DNA of 41,879 nt from Lachnospiraceae bacterium NE2001 (GTDB taxonomy: Bacteria > Bacillota > Clostridia > Lachnospirales > Lachnospiraceae). Below the pieces are notes generated by a model. That model was given only the letters and a program-made list of their open reading frames with translations, ran no database searches and had not been told where the DNA came from. The position numbers and the translations under genes are program-made. The stretch covers positions 1 to 41,879 of the forward strand of contig FOEK01000025.1 in the NCBI GenBank assembly GCA_900110635.1, in the 5' to 3' direction. Below are positions 8,422 through 17,200 of the stretch, piece after piece (the first letter of the stretch is position 1; each line of letters starts with the position of its first letter).

Positions 8422-8982
8422 TCAAATATCTACCTCAAGTATCTCCCGTGCCAATCCCTTATAGATGTCAGTGCCTCCCAGCTTCGGATCATATATCAGA
8501 TGATTTACCGCTGCATCCAGCATTATCTCATCTATATCCCTGTTAATATATCCAAAGAAATAAAGAATAGCAGCACAGAGTTTTACTCTCCTGTCATCAA
8601 TGTTATCCTTGGAATAAACGCCACAGCCCATTACAGCGCCATTACACTTAATGTAGATATAAGTACTATTTCCGGTACTATAGATAAATACATCCGAAGA
8701 GCACTTTACATCACTTAACGAAAATACCTTCAGTCCCTCCATCTCACTTCTGATCCGCATATGACTGATAAGCTCACGCCTCCTGGTCTCAGCGTCCTTT
8801 CTGGGATCATTTCCATCTCTGGCTGAATACCCCTTTGATATCTCCGTATAATTCTTAGTATAATACGTTGTCTGAATAACGTAGGATGCATCCTCTGTTA
8901 ACGACAGCCATTTACACATTTCATCAAAATAATCCTTTGGAATCAGATTGAATCCGTGATTCTTCTCAAATAATAACCTCAT
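8422..8982 (-). CDS. Hypothetical protein, last gene of the VWA operon
   Basis: 186 residues, soluble, with no signal or membrane segment and no family I recognise. It has a charged middle (about 55-80, many Arg/Glu/Asp) and a C-terminal half of predicted mixed strands and helices (YIYIKCNGAVMGCGVY, then LCAAILYFFGY). ATG at 8982 follows AGG 8 bases upstream. It is 52 bases downstream of the VWA membrane protein and upstream of a strong terminator, so it is the end of the operon. It may be a cytosolic partner of the envelope complex, which is inference from position only. Confidence 0.7.
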   Translation of the reverse strand: MRLLFEKNHGFNLIPKDYFDEMCKWLSLTEDASYVIQTTYYTKNYTEISKGYSARDGNDPRKDAETRRRELISHMRIRSEMEGLKVFSLSDVKCSSDVFIYSTGNSTYIYIKCNGAVMGCGVYSKDNIDDRRVKLCAAILYFFGYINRDIDEIMLDAAVNHLIYDPKLGGTDIYKGLAREILEVDI

Positions 8983-9034
8983 ACATCTTACCTGCCTTTC
9001 CTTAATATATAAATCCTTGCTATTACACTGTTAC

Positions 9035-10402
9035 TCATTCATATCTTGATACACTGTATCCCAAGTCCACAGTCACTCCAGCACTCACCTGACCGTCCGC
9101 CTCCACCTCACATCTGCTGTAGAATGGAACCGCCCTTCCAAGCAGCATTCTCGGTTTTTTCCGAGCCTTGCGTTTCTTAATCCTGAACTTTACTCGTTTT
9201 CTTCGCACACCCTTAATCCGATCAAAGAACGGCAGTAAAAAGCATATCAGCATAATCATCAGGCCTATGATACTTGCATTCAGTATTGTTAGAAGAATAA
9301 CCGAGAGCACTACTACAACCGGCGACCATTTTATATGTCTATCAATAAATGGCCTGTATTTCAGCATCACGTCAGCCATCAGGCCGATCAGCGTGCCAAT
9401 TATCGTAAGGAATATGATCCGCATCAGGTGTAGATACAGCTTGTTATCCGCATCATCAATTGTGGGTACCAGCAGACATCTTTTTATATTCTCACCTCCC
9501 ACCAGTGCATAATATGTATATAATATGTAATCTGAATCCGGCACCATCATCAGACGTCCGCCAGTCCCACCAGTCAGTTTTCTAAGTGAAGACTTATCAA
9601 TATCATTTCCAAGAGCTATCGCATCAATCTTTAATCCTTTATCAATGCAGGAATTAACCACCTGACTCTCATCAAATGACTTAGTAGTCTTTCCATCGGT
9701 GAAGAATAATATACTTTTCGCTTTATCATCACCAGAATCATTTAATTCATCCGAGTAAAGACCTATAGCCTCATAAAGCGCAGGCTCCATATAGGTCTTG
9801 CCTCCAGATTTTTTATACAGATTTTGTTCTATCACCCCCTTTTGCTCATCATCCAGATACCTAAGTGGAACTGTGCAATTAATCTCATCCGAAAACCTGA
9901 CCAGGCCAGCCTTGAAGGTTCTGTCATCACCCGATTCACACAGTTTCTCATTTATAGTCTGCAGCGCAGTAAGCCTCAGATAATATGGATCGTTCTTAAG
10001 CATGCTTCCAGAATCATCAATTACGTAAGCCACCTCATAGGATGGCTTTACCACCTCCCTCCTTATTTCCAGTTCATATATATATTCAAGGAGGCCAGCA
10101 ACACCGCTCACGAGTAAACCACCGACAGATGCAATGATGAGCATCCTTCGCCATCTAAGAGGACTTTCTGACGGATATACTCCTCTAGAAAGTATTTCTA
10201 TAGCTCCGATCAGAAATAGATAGACTGAAGTCATCGCAAAGAAAAGAGCCGCCATAAGAAAGTAATTGGGGATATTGCTAAAGTAGTAAGGAAACAGTAA
10301 TCTTCTCCACAACAGATAACCGCCTGCGCTTACCATCAGAGCAGGAATAAGCAGCTCTGCATAGTATCTTATTTTCTTCCGATTCTTCTTTGCATTATTC
10401 AT
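9035..10402 (-). CDS. VWA domain membrane protein
   Basis: 455 residues. Two N-terminal membrane helices (about 16-32 and 46-70) and a third near 88-108 lead to an extracellular von Willebrand A domain. Its metal-ion site is intact: DDSGS (about 129-133), a Thr in GGKTYMEP, and FFTDGKT. Two further membrane helices follow (in the region of about 320-390), then a basic cytosolic segment and a short C-terminal tail. VWA domains of this kind bind partner proteins through Mg2+. I take ATG at 10402, placed behind AAGGAGG, not the GTG at 10426 that lies upstream of that site. The gene starts 20 bases after the lipoprotein gene, whose product has a related fold, so the two probably work together. 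Confidence 0.85.
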   Translation of the reverse strand: MNNAKKNRKKIRYYAELLIPALMVSAGGYLLWRRLLFPYYFSNIPNYFLMAALFFAMTSVYLFLIGAIEILSRGVYPSESPLRWRRMLIIASVGGLLVSGVAGLLEYIYELEIRREVVKPSYEVAYVIDDSGSMLKNDPYYLRLTALQTINEKLCESGDDRTFKAGLVRFSDEINCTVPLRYLDDEQKGVIEQNLYKKSGGKTYMEPALYEAIGLYSDELNDSGDDKAKSILFFTDGKTTKSFDESQVVNSCIDKGLKIDAIALGNDIDKSSLRKLTGGTGGRLMMVPDSDYILYTYYALVGGENIKRCLLVPTIDDADNKLYLHLMRIIFLTIIGTLIGLMADVMLKYRPFIDRHIKWSPVVVVLSVILLTILNASIIGLMIMLICFLLPFFDRIKGVRRKRVKFRIKKRKARKKPRMLLGRAVPFYSRCEVEADGQVSAGVTVDLGYSVSRYE

Positions 10403-10422
10403 TGCCGGCCTCCTTATATATA

Positions 10423-11706
10423 TCACTCCGCGTTGATTGCCTCGTAAAATACATCAGCACACTCATTATCCGAGCTTGTAATGTATGTAACCCTATTCTT
10501 TCGGCCTTCCTCTTCTATGAAGTTACCATTTTCATCAACATCTACCACGCGATATGGATTATGCCTATAACCCAGGCTGTATGTCAGGATATGATCATTT
10601 GATACTCCCATATCTATGAGACGATTCTTCACAGCATCCGCTCGTTCCTGCGACAGCTGCTCTAATTCCTCATCGCTTCCAGCGCTGGCGGTTGCCGAAA
10701 AAACCAGAAGGCTCTTCTCAGTATTCATATTCCACCAATTCACTACAGGGCTGAGGACAGCCCGAACCTCATCATCACCTGCTATAAACTCCGCACTACC
10801 TGCCTTGTAATGAAGGGTATTTTCCGAAAACTCCAGCACAGTATCATCCAGGTTATATGTAGTATCCTGTTGCAGCTCCTCTGAGTTTACAGATACAATG
10901 GAGTTGCTGGTTCCAGTAGTCGGAACCGGAGTCACATAGGGACGTTCAGATTCATCAGTTCCATTAGGTGCATTTGTATGTATGCATATGTCGCCTTCTG
11001 CCGCTCCTGCCGACTGAAACAGCGTTGTATACAAGCTCTTAAGATTCTCAGCCTCCACGCCAGAAAGATTCTCCTGACCTTTGCCTTGACTAATATAACC
11101 AAGTCCATAGATATCTATAACCACACCCGACAGATCAGGAATCTCCTTCTGATCGATAAGTCTAGAAACAATATCCTGAATATTGATGTAGGCTATGCCC
11201 CCAGTCATATCAAGGGGCGAGACTGTAGAGATACAGGAGGCAACTATAATGAGGCGTTTCTCCCCGCCATCAGCAAATGATTTCAGCTGGTTAACAGCCG
11301 TCTTGATTGCCCCCACCATATTTACCTCCGGAGCTTCAGGTGTCACTTTATCCATAGCATTTATTGCTTTTCTCACAGACTTCTTCTGATTCTCTGTACG
11401 CTTGAAACCTGGAACCCAGGCCTCAATCCTCTCGTACGTGACACTATCCATAGTCCCACTGGTTCCATCCAGCGTGACTATATCGATAGTATTTCCCTCT
11501 GCTTCAAAACAATCAGTTACGCTATCCTCCAGAAGGGCTTTGAGATCATAAACTGGTGCATAGAGTGTCTTATCTATGATGTAGACCGCGTGCTTCACCG
11601 ACTCGTCTGTGTCATCTGTCAGCCTGTTTTCTCCACAGCCACTAAGACCTCCCATCAACAGCACAGCAGCAATCATTAATCCGATATATTTCGAGAAATT
11701 CTTCAT
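10423..11706 (-). CDS. Lipoprotein with VWA-like region and OmpA-like C-terminal domain
   Basis: 427 residues. A signal peptide ends in a lipobox LSGC (Cys24), so the protein is anchored outside the membrane. About 40-210 looks like a degenerate VWA fold (AVYIIDKTLY, LIIVASCIS) lacking a full metal site. A linker of Thr/Pro/Ser follows, then about 315-415 an OmpA-like peptidoglycan-binding domain: LVFSATASAGS, LSQERADAVKNRL, and RKNRVTYI. This domain normally grips diaminopimelate in the cell wall, which would link membrane to wall. ATG at 11706 follows AAGGAAGG. It lies 1 base after the upstream membrane-protein stop, so translation is probably coupled. Confidence 0.85.
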   Translation of the reverse strand: MKNFSKYIGLMIAAVLLMGGLSGCGENRLTDDTDESVKHAVYIIDKTLYAPVYDLKALLEDSVTDCFEAEGNTIDIVTLDGTSGTMDSVTYERIEAWVPGFKRTENQKKSVRKAINAMDKVTPEAPEVNMVGAIKTAVNQLKSFADGGEKRLIIVASCISTVSPLDMTGGIAYINIQDIVSRLIDQKEIPDLSGVVIDIYGLGYISQGKGQENLSGVEAENLKSLYTTLFQSAGAAEGDICIHTNAPNGTDESERPYVTPVPTTGTSNSIVSVNSEELQQDTTYNLDDTVLEFSENTLHYKAGSAEFIAGDDEVRAVLSPVVNWWNMNTEKSLLVFSATASAGSDEELEQLSQERADAVKNRLIDMGVSNDHILTYSLGYRHNPYRVVDVDENGNFIEEEGRKNRVTYITSSDNECADVFYEAINAE

Positions 11707-11707
11707 A

Positions 11708-12523
11708 TTAATTCACCTTCCTTTCTCCAAATAGGCTAAGCACCTTTTTATTATCCGTCTTACCAGGACCTGGCAGGGTTATTCCGCCACGTCCCGAGTT
11801 ATGCAGCTCCTTCTTCAGAGTCATTTCAGCTCTGATAATCTTGTCTATGCAGTTATGCTCTCGATATGCATATCTGTCCTCAACTCTGGAGTTCATAGAG
11901 AGTTTCTGTTCCTGAAGTTCTTCGAGTCTTACACTCTTTACATATTCAGCCATAGCAACATAGCGTTTTTTTATGTATTTGATCATCAGGGGTACAAGAA
12001 TAACCTTATTAATGGAAGATAGGAGGAAAGCTCCAATTGATGTTGCCAGAGGAAGCATTGACACCAGATAAGTCAAAGCTCTTGCTGTATCTTCGGGCAT
12101 CTCCTCAGTTTTGGTATATAGTGTCTTCATCCTTAGATAAAAATGGATAATTATGAGCGAGAACATCATAAAGAAGGTAAAAATTATAATTATACGTATT
12201 ATCTTCCGCTTCACAGGACTTATAGACAGCTCATTCTCATCAAGAAAGAAGTATTGTCCAATAGGTCCTGTACTAAGATTCAGGAATAACGTGATTGACG
12301 AACCTATCAGCAGATAAACAAAGAGATTATCGTTTGTAAGATAAAGCCCTGTAAAATAGTTGAATCCATCTGTCAGGAGATATATGATAACCGCCAGATT
12401 ATAAAGGACATCTCCCCATTTGGTTGCACGTCTGACATCTCTCTCATAACGTTCCTTCAGCTCAGTAAAATGAAATCCATCCTTGCTGCGCATCTTTCTC
12501 TTAATCTTTCTTATACTCAACAT
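11708..12523 (-). CDS. Hypothetical multi-pass membrane protein
   Basis: 271 residues, no known family. About four to five membrane helices can be seen: YNLAVIIYLLTDGFNYF, FVYLLIGSSITLFLNL, IIRIIIIFTFFMMFSLIII, YLVSMLPLATSIGAFLLSS and nearby VILVPLMIKYI. Both ends are charged and cytosolic-looking, and the last 90 residues form a soluble tail. I prefer the ATG at 12523, preceded by AAAGGAAGTGAGAGTT, over the upstream start at 12556; with it the gene overlaps its upstream neighbour by 23 bases and is translationally coupled. It may be the membrane platform of the VWA/OmpA/transglutaminase system. Confidence 0.75.
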   Translation of the reverse strand: MLSIRKIKRKMRSKDGFHFTELKERYERDVRRATKWGDVLYNLAVIIYLLTDGFNYFTGLYLTNDNLFVYLLIGSSITLFLNLSTGPIGQYFFLDENELSISPVKRKIIRIIIIFTFFMMFSLIIIHFYLRMKTLYTKTEEMPEDTARALTYLVSMLPLATSIGAFLLSSINKVILVPLMIKYIKKRYVAMAEYVKSVRLEELQEQKLSMNSRVEDRYAYREHNCIDKIIRAEMTLKKELHNSGRGGITLPGPGKTDNKKVLSLFGERKVN

Positions 12524-12929
12524 AACTCTCACTTCCTTTCTTATCCTTTGATCCAAATATTGTTGTTAAAAACTTCGGCTTATCTGAGTCATCTGATTCT
12601 TCTGATTTTTTAGCAGATTCAGATTCTGTCAGATTGCAAATAAATGTATCTATATCCTCCAGTTCCTTCTCCAAACAAGTTATCACTGCCTTTTGTTTGA
12701 CAATTATCATCTTCTCCGCTATGGAACGACGTTCATAGGAGTATTCCTCGCTGGCAAGAAGTCTTGCCAGCTGTGCATCATATAATGCATTTGACACCCC
12801 CGCTCCGCCCTTCTCCATCAGCTTCACAAACCCAGGATCCAGTTCCGGCAGCACCGGTTCTATCTGATCCTCATTTGGCCTGAACTCCGCCTCCTTTGCC
12901 TTAAATCCAATCTTAGTCTTATCTTTCAT
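12501..12929 (-). CDS. Hypothetical acidic coiled-coil protein
   Basis: 142 residues, soluble, no recognised family. A Pro/Glu-rich N-terminus (about 15-35) precedes a helical, probably coiled-coil segment (about 50-100) and a Ser/Asp/Lys-rich C-terminal tail. The start is set at ATG 12929, 8 bases after GAGGAGGG; a longer frame to 13022 would run far into the transglutaminase gene. The gene overlaps the gene upstream by 11 bases and the gene downstream by 23, which points to coupled translation and a fixed ratio of the products. It may be a small adaptor, which is inference from its position. Confidence 0.7.
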   Translation of the reverse strand: MKDKTKIGFKAKEAEFRPNEDQIEPVLPELDPGFVKLMEKGGAGVSNALYDAQLARLLASEEYSYERRSIAEKMIIVKQKAVITCLEKELEDIDTFICNLTESESAKKSEESDDSDKPKFLTTIFGSKDKKGSESYVEYKKD

Positions 12930-13629
12930 ATGCGTATCCCTCCTCGTATCTGTATTTCGTTCCCGTACAAGCCGGGTATATCGTCTGATCCCAGGTTCTC
13001 CCCTGTGACAGAAGATAGTCATCAGTTACATTTAGATATTTATGTCTCTCATAGCCAGAACAAATCTTGTCGTTCCCCGCAACCGTCGGATCATCCCAGG
13101 TAACATCCACGTGATACCACTCACCATCCAGCTTCACCATATTCCAGGCGTGAGCCGAAGTTGCCACACCATCTATCTCTATACTCTCTACGCCGCAGCA
13201 GGTACACATCAGATTAAATGCCTTCGCGTAGCCCTCGCATACGCCTTTATGATTTACCAGCACTCCGTATGCCTCGTGTTCCATCAATATGATCCTCGTT
13301 GCATCTCCATAAATGGTGTTCGCAGTCAGATAATCGTGAATCGCCACTTCCTTCTCATATGGAGTCATATAATCATTGATGTATCCATCTTTGAAGGTCT
13401 CCACAACTTCTGCCATCTCCTTTGCCTCCACCTCTTTGTCTGGTATCCTTTTTCCTTCAAGGATATAAGCACATACGTAATCTTCTGAGGTGACCAGTTT
13501 AAATGAATTCGTTAAATCACCATTTGTTTGGTAAGAATCCGCTATTACTGCAACCAGGAGAATAATCACTACTATCAGTGCAATAAGAATTATTAAATAC
13601 TCTGCTAAATAATCTTCATTCTTCTTCAT
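12919..13629 (-). CDS. Membrane-anchored transglutaminase-like protein
   Basis: 236 residues: one N-terminal membrane helix (about 9-30), then an extracellular transglutaminase-like (papain-fold) domain. The Cys-His-Asp triad is complete: KGVCEGYA (Cys131), SAHAWNMV (His160) and HVDVTWDDP (Asp175). Such domains act as peptidases or amide-forming enzymes on cell-wall or surface proteins. ATG at 13629 follows AAAGGATGTGAGAGTT; an upstream GTG at 13638 is less likely. The 16 bases before this ATG nearly repeat those before the ATG at 12523. Its place beside an OmpA-like wall-binding lipoprotein and a VWA protein suggests that it processes a partner at the cell wall. Confidence 0.85.
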   Translation of the reverse strand: MKKNEDYLAEYLIILIALIVVIILLVAVIADSYQTNGDLTNSFKLVTSEDYVCAYILEGKRIPDKEVEAKEMAEVVETFKDGYINDYMTPYEKEVAIHDYLTANTIYGDATRIILMEHEAYGVLVNHKGVCEGYAKAFNLMCTCCGVESIEIDGVATSAHAWNMVKLDGEWYHVDVTWDDPTVAGNDKICSGYERHKYLNVTDDYLLSQGRTWDQTIYPACTGTKYRYEEGYAYER

Positions 13630-13644
13630 AACTCTCACATCCTT

Positions 13645-13977
13645 TCATCCGACAATGATGCTCAGCACCATCAGGTTAATATCCTGGATATCTATCCTTT
13701 GAGATACATTCATAAAATCGATATCAAATGTATCTTTATAAGATTTATCCAAACGACTTGTTATAAGATATCTCTGGCTCATCATTATCCCATTCCCCTT
13801 GTCATACAGATCACAAAGGACTGTAGTCTTATATGAGAACCTTTTTTCTTCCATTTTGTTAAGATTTATTTTTCCCATAACTTCTATAGAATCCTTCCCT
13901 ATATTCAGAACAACTCTGACGTTTGTCATATCCAGGATGAAGTCATCCAATATGAGTCGTTCAACTCTGATTTTCAT
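13645..13977 (-). CDS. Hypothetical protein, first gene of the VWA operon
   Basis: 110 residues, soluble, not recognised. The sequence alternates short beta-like segments (VRVVLNIGKDSIEVMGKINL, FSYKTTVLCDLY, MMSQRYLITSRL), suggesting a small beta-rich fold. The start is uncertain. A near-perfect ribosome site GGGAGGTGAT ends about 14-17 bases before ATG 13977; the alternative GTG at 13995 lies inside that site and is unlikely. The next gene starts 15 bases after its stop. It faces away from the STAND gene at 14203, so the two are divergent across a 225-base region. Confidence 0.6.
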   Translation of the reverse strand: MKIRVERLILDDFILDMTNVRVVLNIGKDSIEVMGKINLNKMEEKRFSYKTTVLCDLYDKGNGIMMSQRYLITSRLDKSYKDTFDIDFMNVSQRIDIQDINLMVLSIIVG

Positions 13978-14010
13978 CTTCCAAAAAACTATCACCTCCC
14001 TTGTTTGCGG

Positions 14011-14039
14011 TTGTTATCAAAAGGTTTATACGTTATAAT
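14011..14039 (+). promoter_or_regulatory. Promoter of the STAND NTPase gene
   Basis: TTGTTA (14011-14016), 17 bases, then a perfect TATAAT (14034-14039) on the plus strand. Start of transcription would be near 14046, leaving an untranslated leader of about 157 bases that contains the tandem repeats at 14111-14190. Confidence 0.65.
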
Positions 14040-14110
14040 TTTCTTGCAACTAGCTAACTGATTTCTGTTACAAAAATGATAGGAAATTTTCGCAAATAAA
14101 GCTCTCGAAT

Positions 14111-14190
14111 TACTGAAAATCAAGGGAGGGTTTGCTAAAAATTGAGGGGATTTTTCTAAAAAAGTAACCATATTTCTAAAAATGAGAGGT
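14111..14190 (+). repeat. Four imperfect tandem repeats in the STAND gene leader
   Basis: Four copies of a CTRAAAAWTSAGRGG-like unit begin at 14113, 14135, 14156 and 14176, i.e. every 20-22 bases, about two helical turns. The third copy is the most degraded. The last copy supplies the GAGAGG ribosome site of the gene. They may be operators for a regulator that binds one DNA face, or RNA-level sites that control translation. Confidence 0.55.
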
Positions 14191-14202
14191 ATTGTATAAG
14201 AA

Positions 14203-17200
14203 ATGATTAATCACAAGGATTTAAAAAAGAAACTCTTCGGAAAAGATGACCTTGCCAATTGTTTGCTTCCATTCAATAAATCACATCCAAATTTTTATGA
14301 TTTTCCATACAAGGTTGAAATAATTGATTCCTATAAAACCATAAGTCCTTCAAACGATATCTCGGATCAGTACAATAATTGCATAAAAAAAATGCTTTCT
14401 GCTCATTTCCAGAAAACATTTAGATTGCCCGATAAAGAGTATAGTAAGCTCATATCAAGTTCTATGTTTATAGAATGGTTTAATATCACAAAGGCAGAAC
14501 TTAAGACTTATTATGAAAGTGGGGCTGAGTTTTTACCAAATAAATATTATGTTGATATCCTTATCAAACCACTACTAAGAAAGAAATCGCCCCTTGATGA
14601 TAGTGTACTAGAGAACGAATCTGAAATTGATAAAATAGGCGACGTATATGAATATACACCAAGCTCAGCAAATTTTGATGAATATTTATCAACTATAAGC
14701 AGTGAAAAACTATACACCATTTACTTCTATTCTTCTTGTTTATTATACTATTTCAACTATAAAGAATCGTCTAAACAACTGCTTGGGTTATGGAATGAAG
14801 AAATCGCGAGCTATATGAATCCAGATACAGATGATTACCATTTCTTTGATTTATTATCCGAAGTATATGCCCTTGCAAATTATGAAGACCATTCTGAAGA
14901 TGCAGAAGAAAAACAAGCCTTCTATGCTTGTATAATGCTCACCTGGATGATTCTTGCATCATTATATTATTTCAAAAGCAATCGAGATGAGAAGAATAAG
15001 GAATTACTTTGTAATCTTATTCAAAATGAAAGGATGCGTTTAAAACATCACTATGAGAATATTGTTCAAATATCTGAAGAATCTGCCGTAAAAGAAAAAA
15101 TAAACTATCCATTCCTTATTATCGACCAGGACTTTTATAATGATCAAAGACTTGACACTGAGAACCTTGCCTTTTTTAAGCAATCATTTAACACAATAAA
15201 CAGCCAACCCGATATTCTTTTTAGTGTTGTTTGTAATGACGCTTACATTAATGACGAAACTTACAATAGCATAATTAACGACATAAACGACCTGAGCTTC
15301 AAAAACAAAGCTCCTGTTTTTATTATGGGCAATGGTGGTTCAGGAAAATCCACCTTACTATGCGCGTTATCAATCAAGGCAATGCTAGGCGATACATTTC
15401 AAAATGTTTTATATTACAGTCTGTCATCTTCATCAAATGAAAAGTGTGATAAAGATGAATTCATTAGGGAGCTTTCCAACTACTTATCACATTCATCCGG
15501 AATCACTTTATTATGTGTTGACAATCCTTCAAGAAATCCATCACTAATTCAAGCTTTATACGAAAAAAAGGCATCGACAACAAAAAAATCTTCCATTTTT
15601 GCTAATCTTAGAATCGTTTTCTCCGATAGAACAAACAGTATTATTGATTTATTATCTGACATAGAACAGGACTATTCACTTTGGAAGTTTAATGCTGTTC
15701 CTGTTGTAATTAGTAACGATACCGAATCACGCATTCAGAGAATCTCTACAGATCTGTCTCAAATATTCAACAAACCTATTGCTGTTGAAAAATATCGCGA
15801 AGATTTTATTAAGAATGTTTTGGACAATACAATTGCCACACTTGATAATAATTTTGGACTTGATGCAGAATATGTCGACCTTGCAAAAAGCAAACTAAAT
15901 TATATCCAAAGAACAATAACTGATCTTGTACTAGACTTTCAAAGAGAATATAACTATCTCGCTAACTCAAAAATAAAAACAGTCCCTCGTATTCTATGGG
16001 ACTGGGATAACTGGAAAAAAGCTTTTCAGAAAATCACTCCAAATATTAACGCCTCTGGTATAGCTTTATCCGAAGGATTCAAATATGTAGCTGCTCTTAA
16101 GGCAATAAATGTACCTGTCACTCCCGATTTCATCGAGTCTTTTTTTGGTGTTAGTGCACTGGATGCAATAACTTCTATTAATAATACTAACTCCAAATAC
16201 TCTTTTATGAGCACAAATAAAGAAGGACACATAGAATTCCGCCACGACACTATTGCAAAGAATTACTTCGAGATAAACCCTAAACCATCACCCGAAGATT
16301 GCTTATGTATTATGCTTAAGTCAGGGCATCTGGATTCTAAAACAATAGTTAGTATCTCTAGAAACCTTTTTTCATTATCTAATCTTTATACCAAGAAGCA
16401 TTATTTTGAACCTAAAAGCATATTGAGTATTATTTCTATTTTGGAATCCAGTCTTGAAAACACTAACATTTTGAAAGACAACTATACCTTACACAAACTA
16501 GATTTTTTTAAGATTTTTTATAATGCCCCCGAAACTGACAACATTGATTTATTAGATTCTTATTATCAAAAAAAACTGGGAGATTCATTTTATAAACTGA
16601 TACAATCAACCACTTATAGTCAGTCAAGAAAGCTTACTATTTGGACAAGCTATTTCAAATTCAACTCATGGATTAATGTACACATCGCTGAAGGACTTTT
16701 GTCATTTCTTCAAAATGATAATACCTATAAACCAATCAGTTATCGATTAAGCCTGCTCACTAATTCTTATTCAACCTGGATGAAAAAAGAAAACTATCTC
16801 AATATTTGTCATCACGCTATTGAGGTTTATTCCTACATAATTAAAAAGATAGATACAGATGATATCCACAGCCGAATCTATTTGATGAAATTATACACTT
16901 CGCTTGAGGAGTACGATAATGCTCGAAAAATATTTCAAGAGCTTCAAGAAACAAAAAACAAGAAACAAGTCCGCGACTTATCACTCTCTTATATACGTTC
17001 CTACGAAAAGGAAGCAAAAGAAATATACAGAAAGAATTATAAAAATAAAAAGATTTATAAACTTAACAAAACTGCCAAGAAACTCTATTCCGATTTATTA
17101 TCAAGCACTTCTAAAGAAGATGAACATTATAATATTATAATTGCCAATTATGCGCACTTTGAGAAGGAATGTAAGTTCTTTAGCAAAGCACACCGCATTC

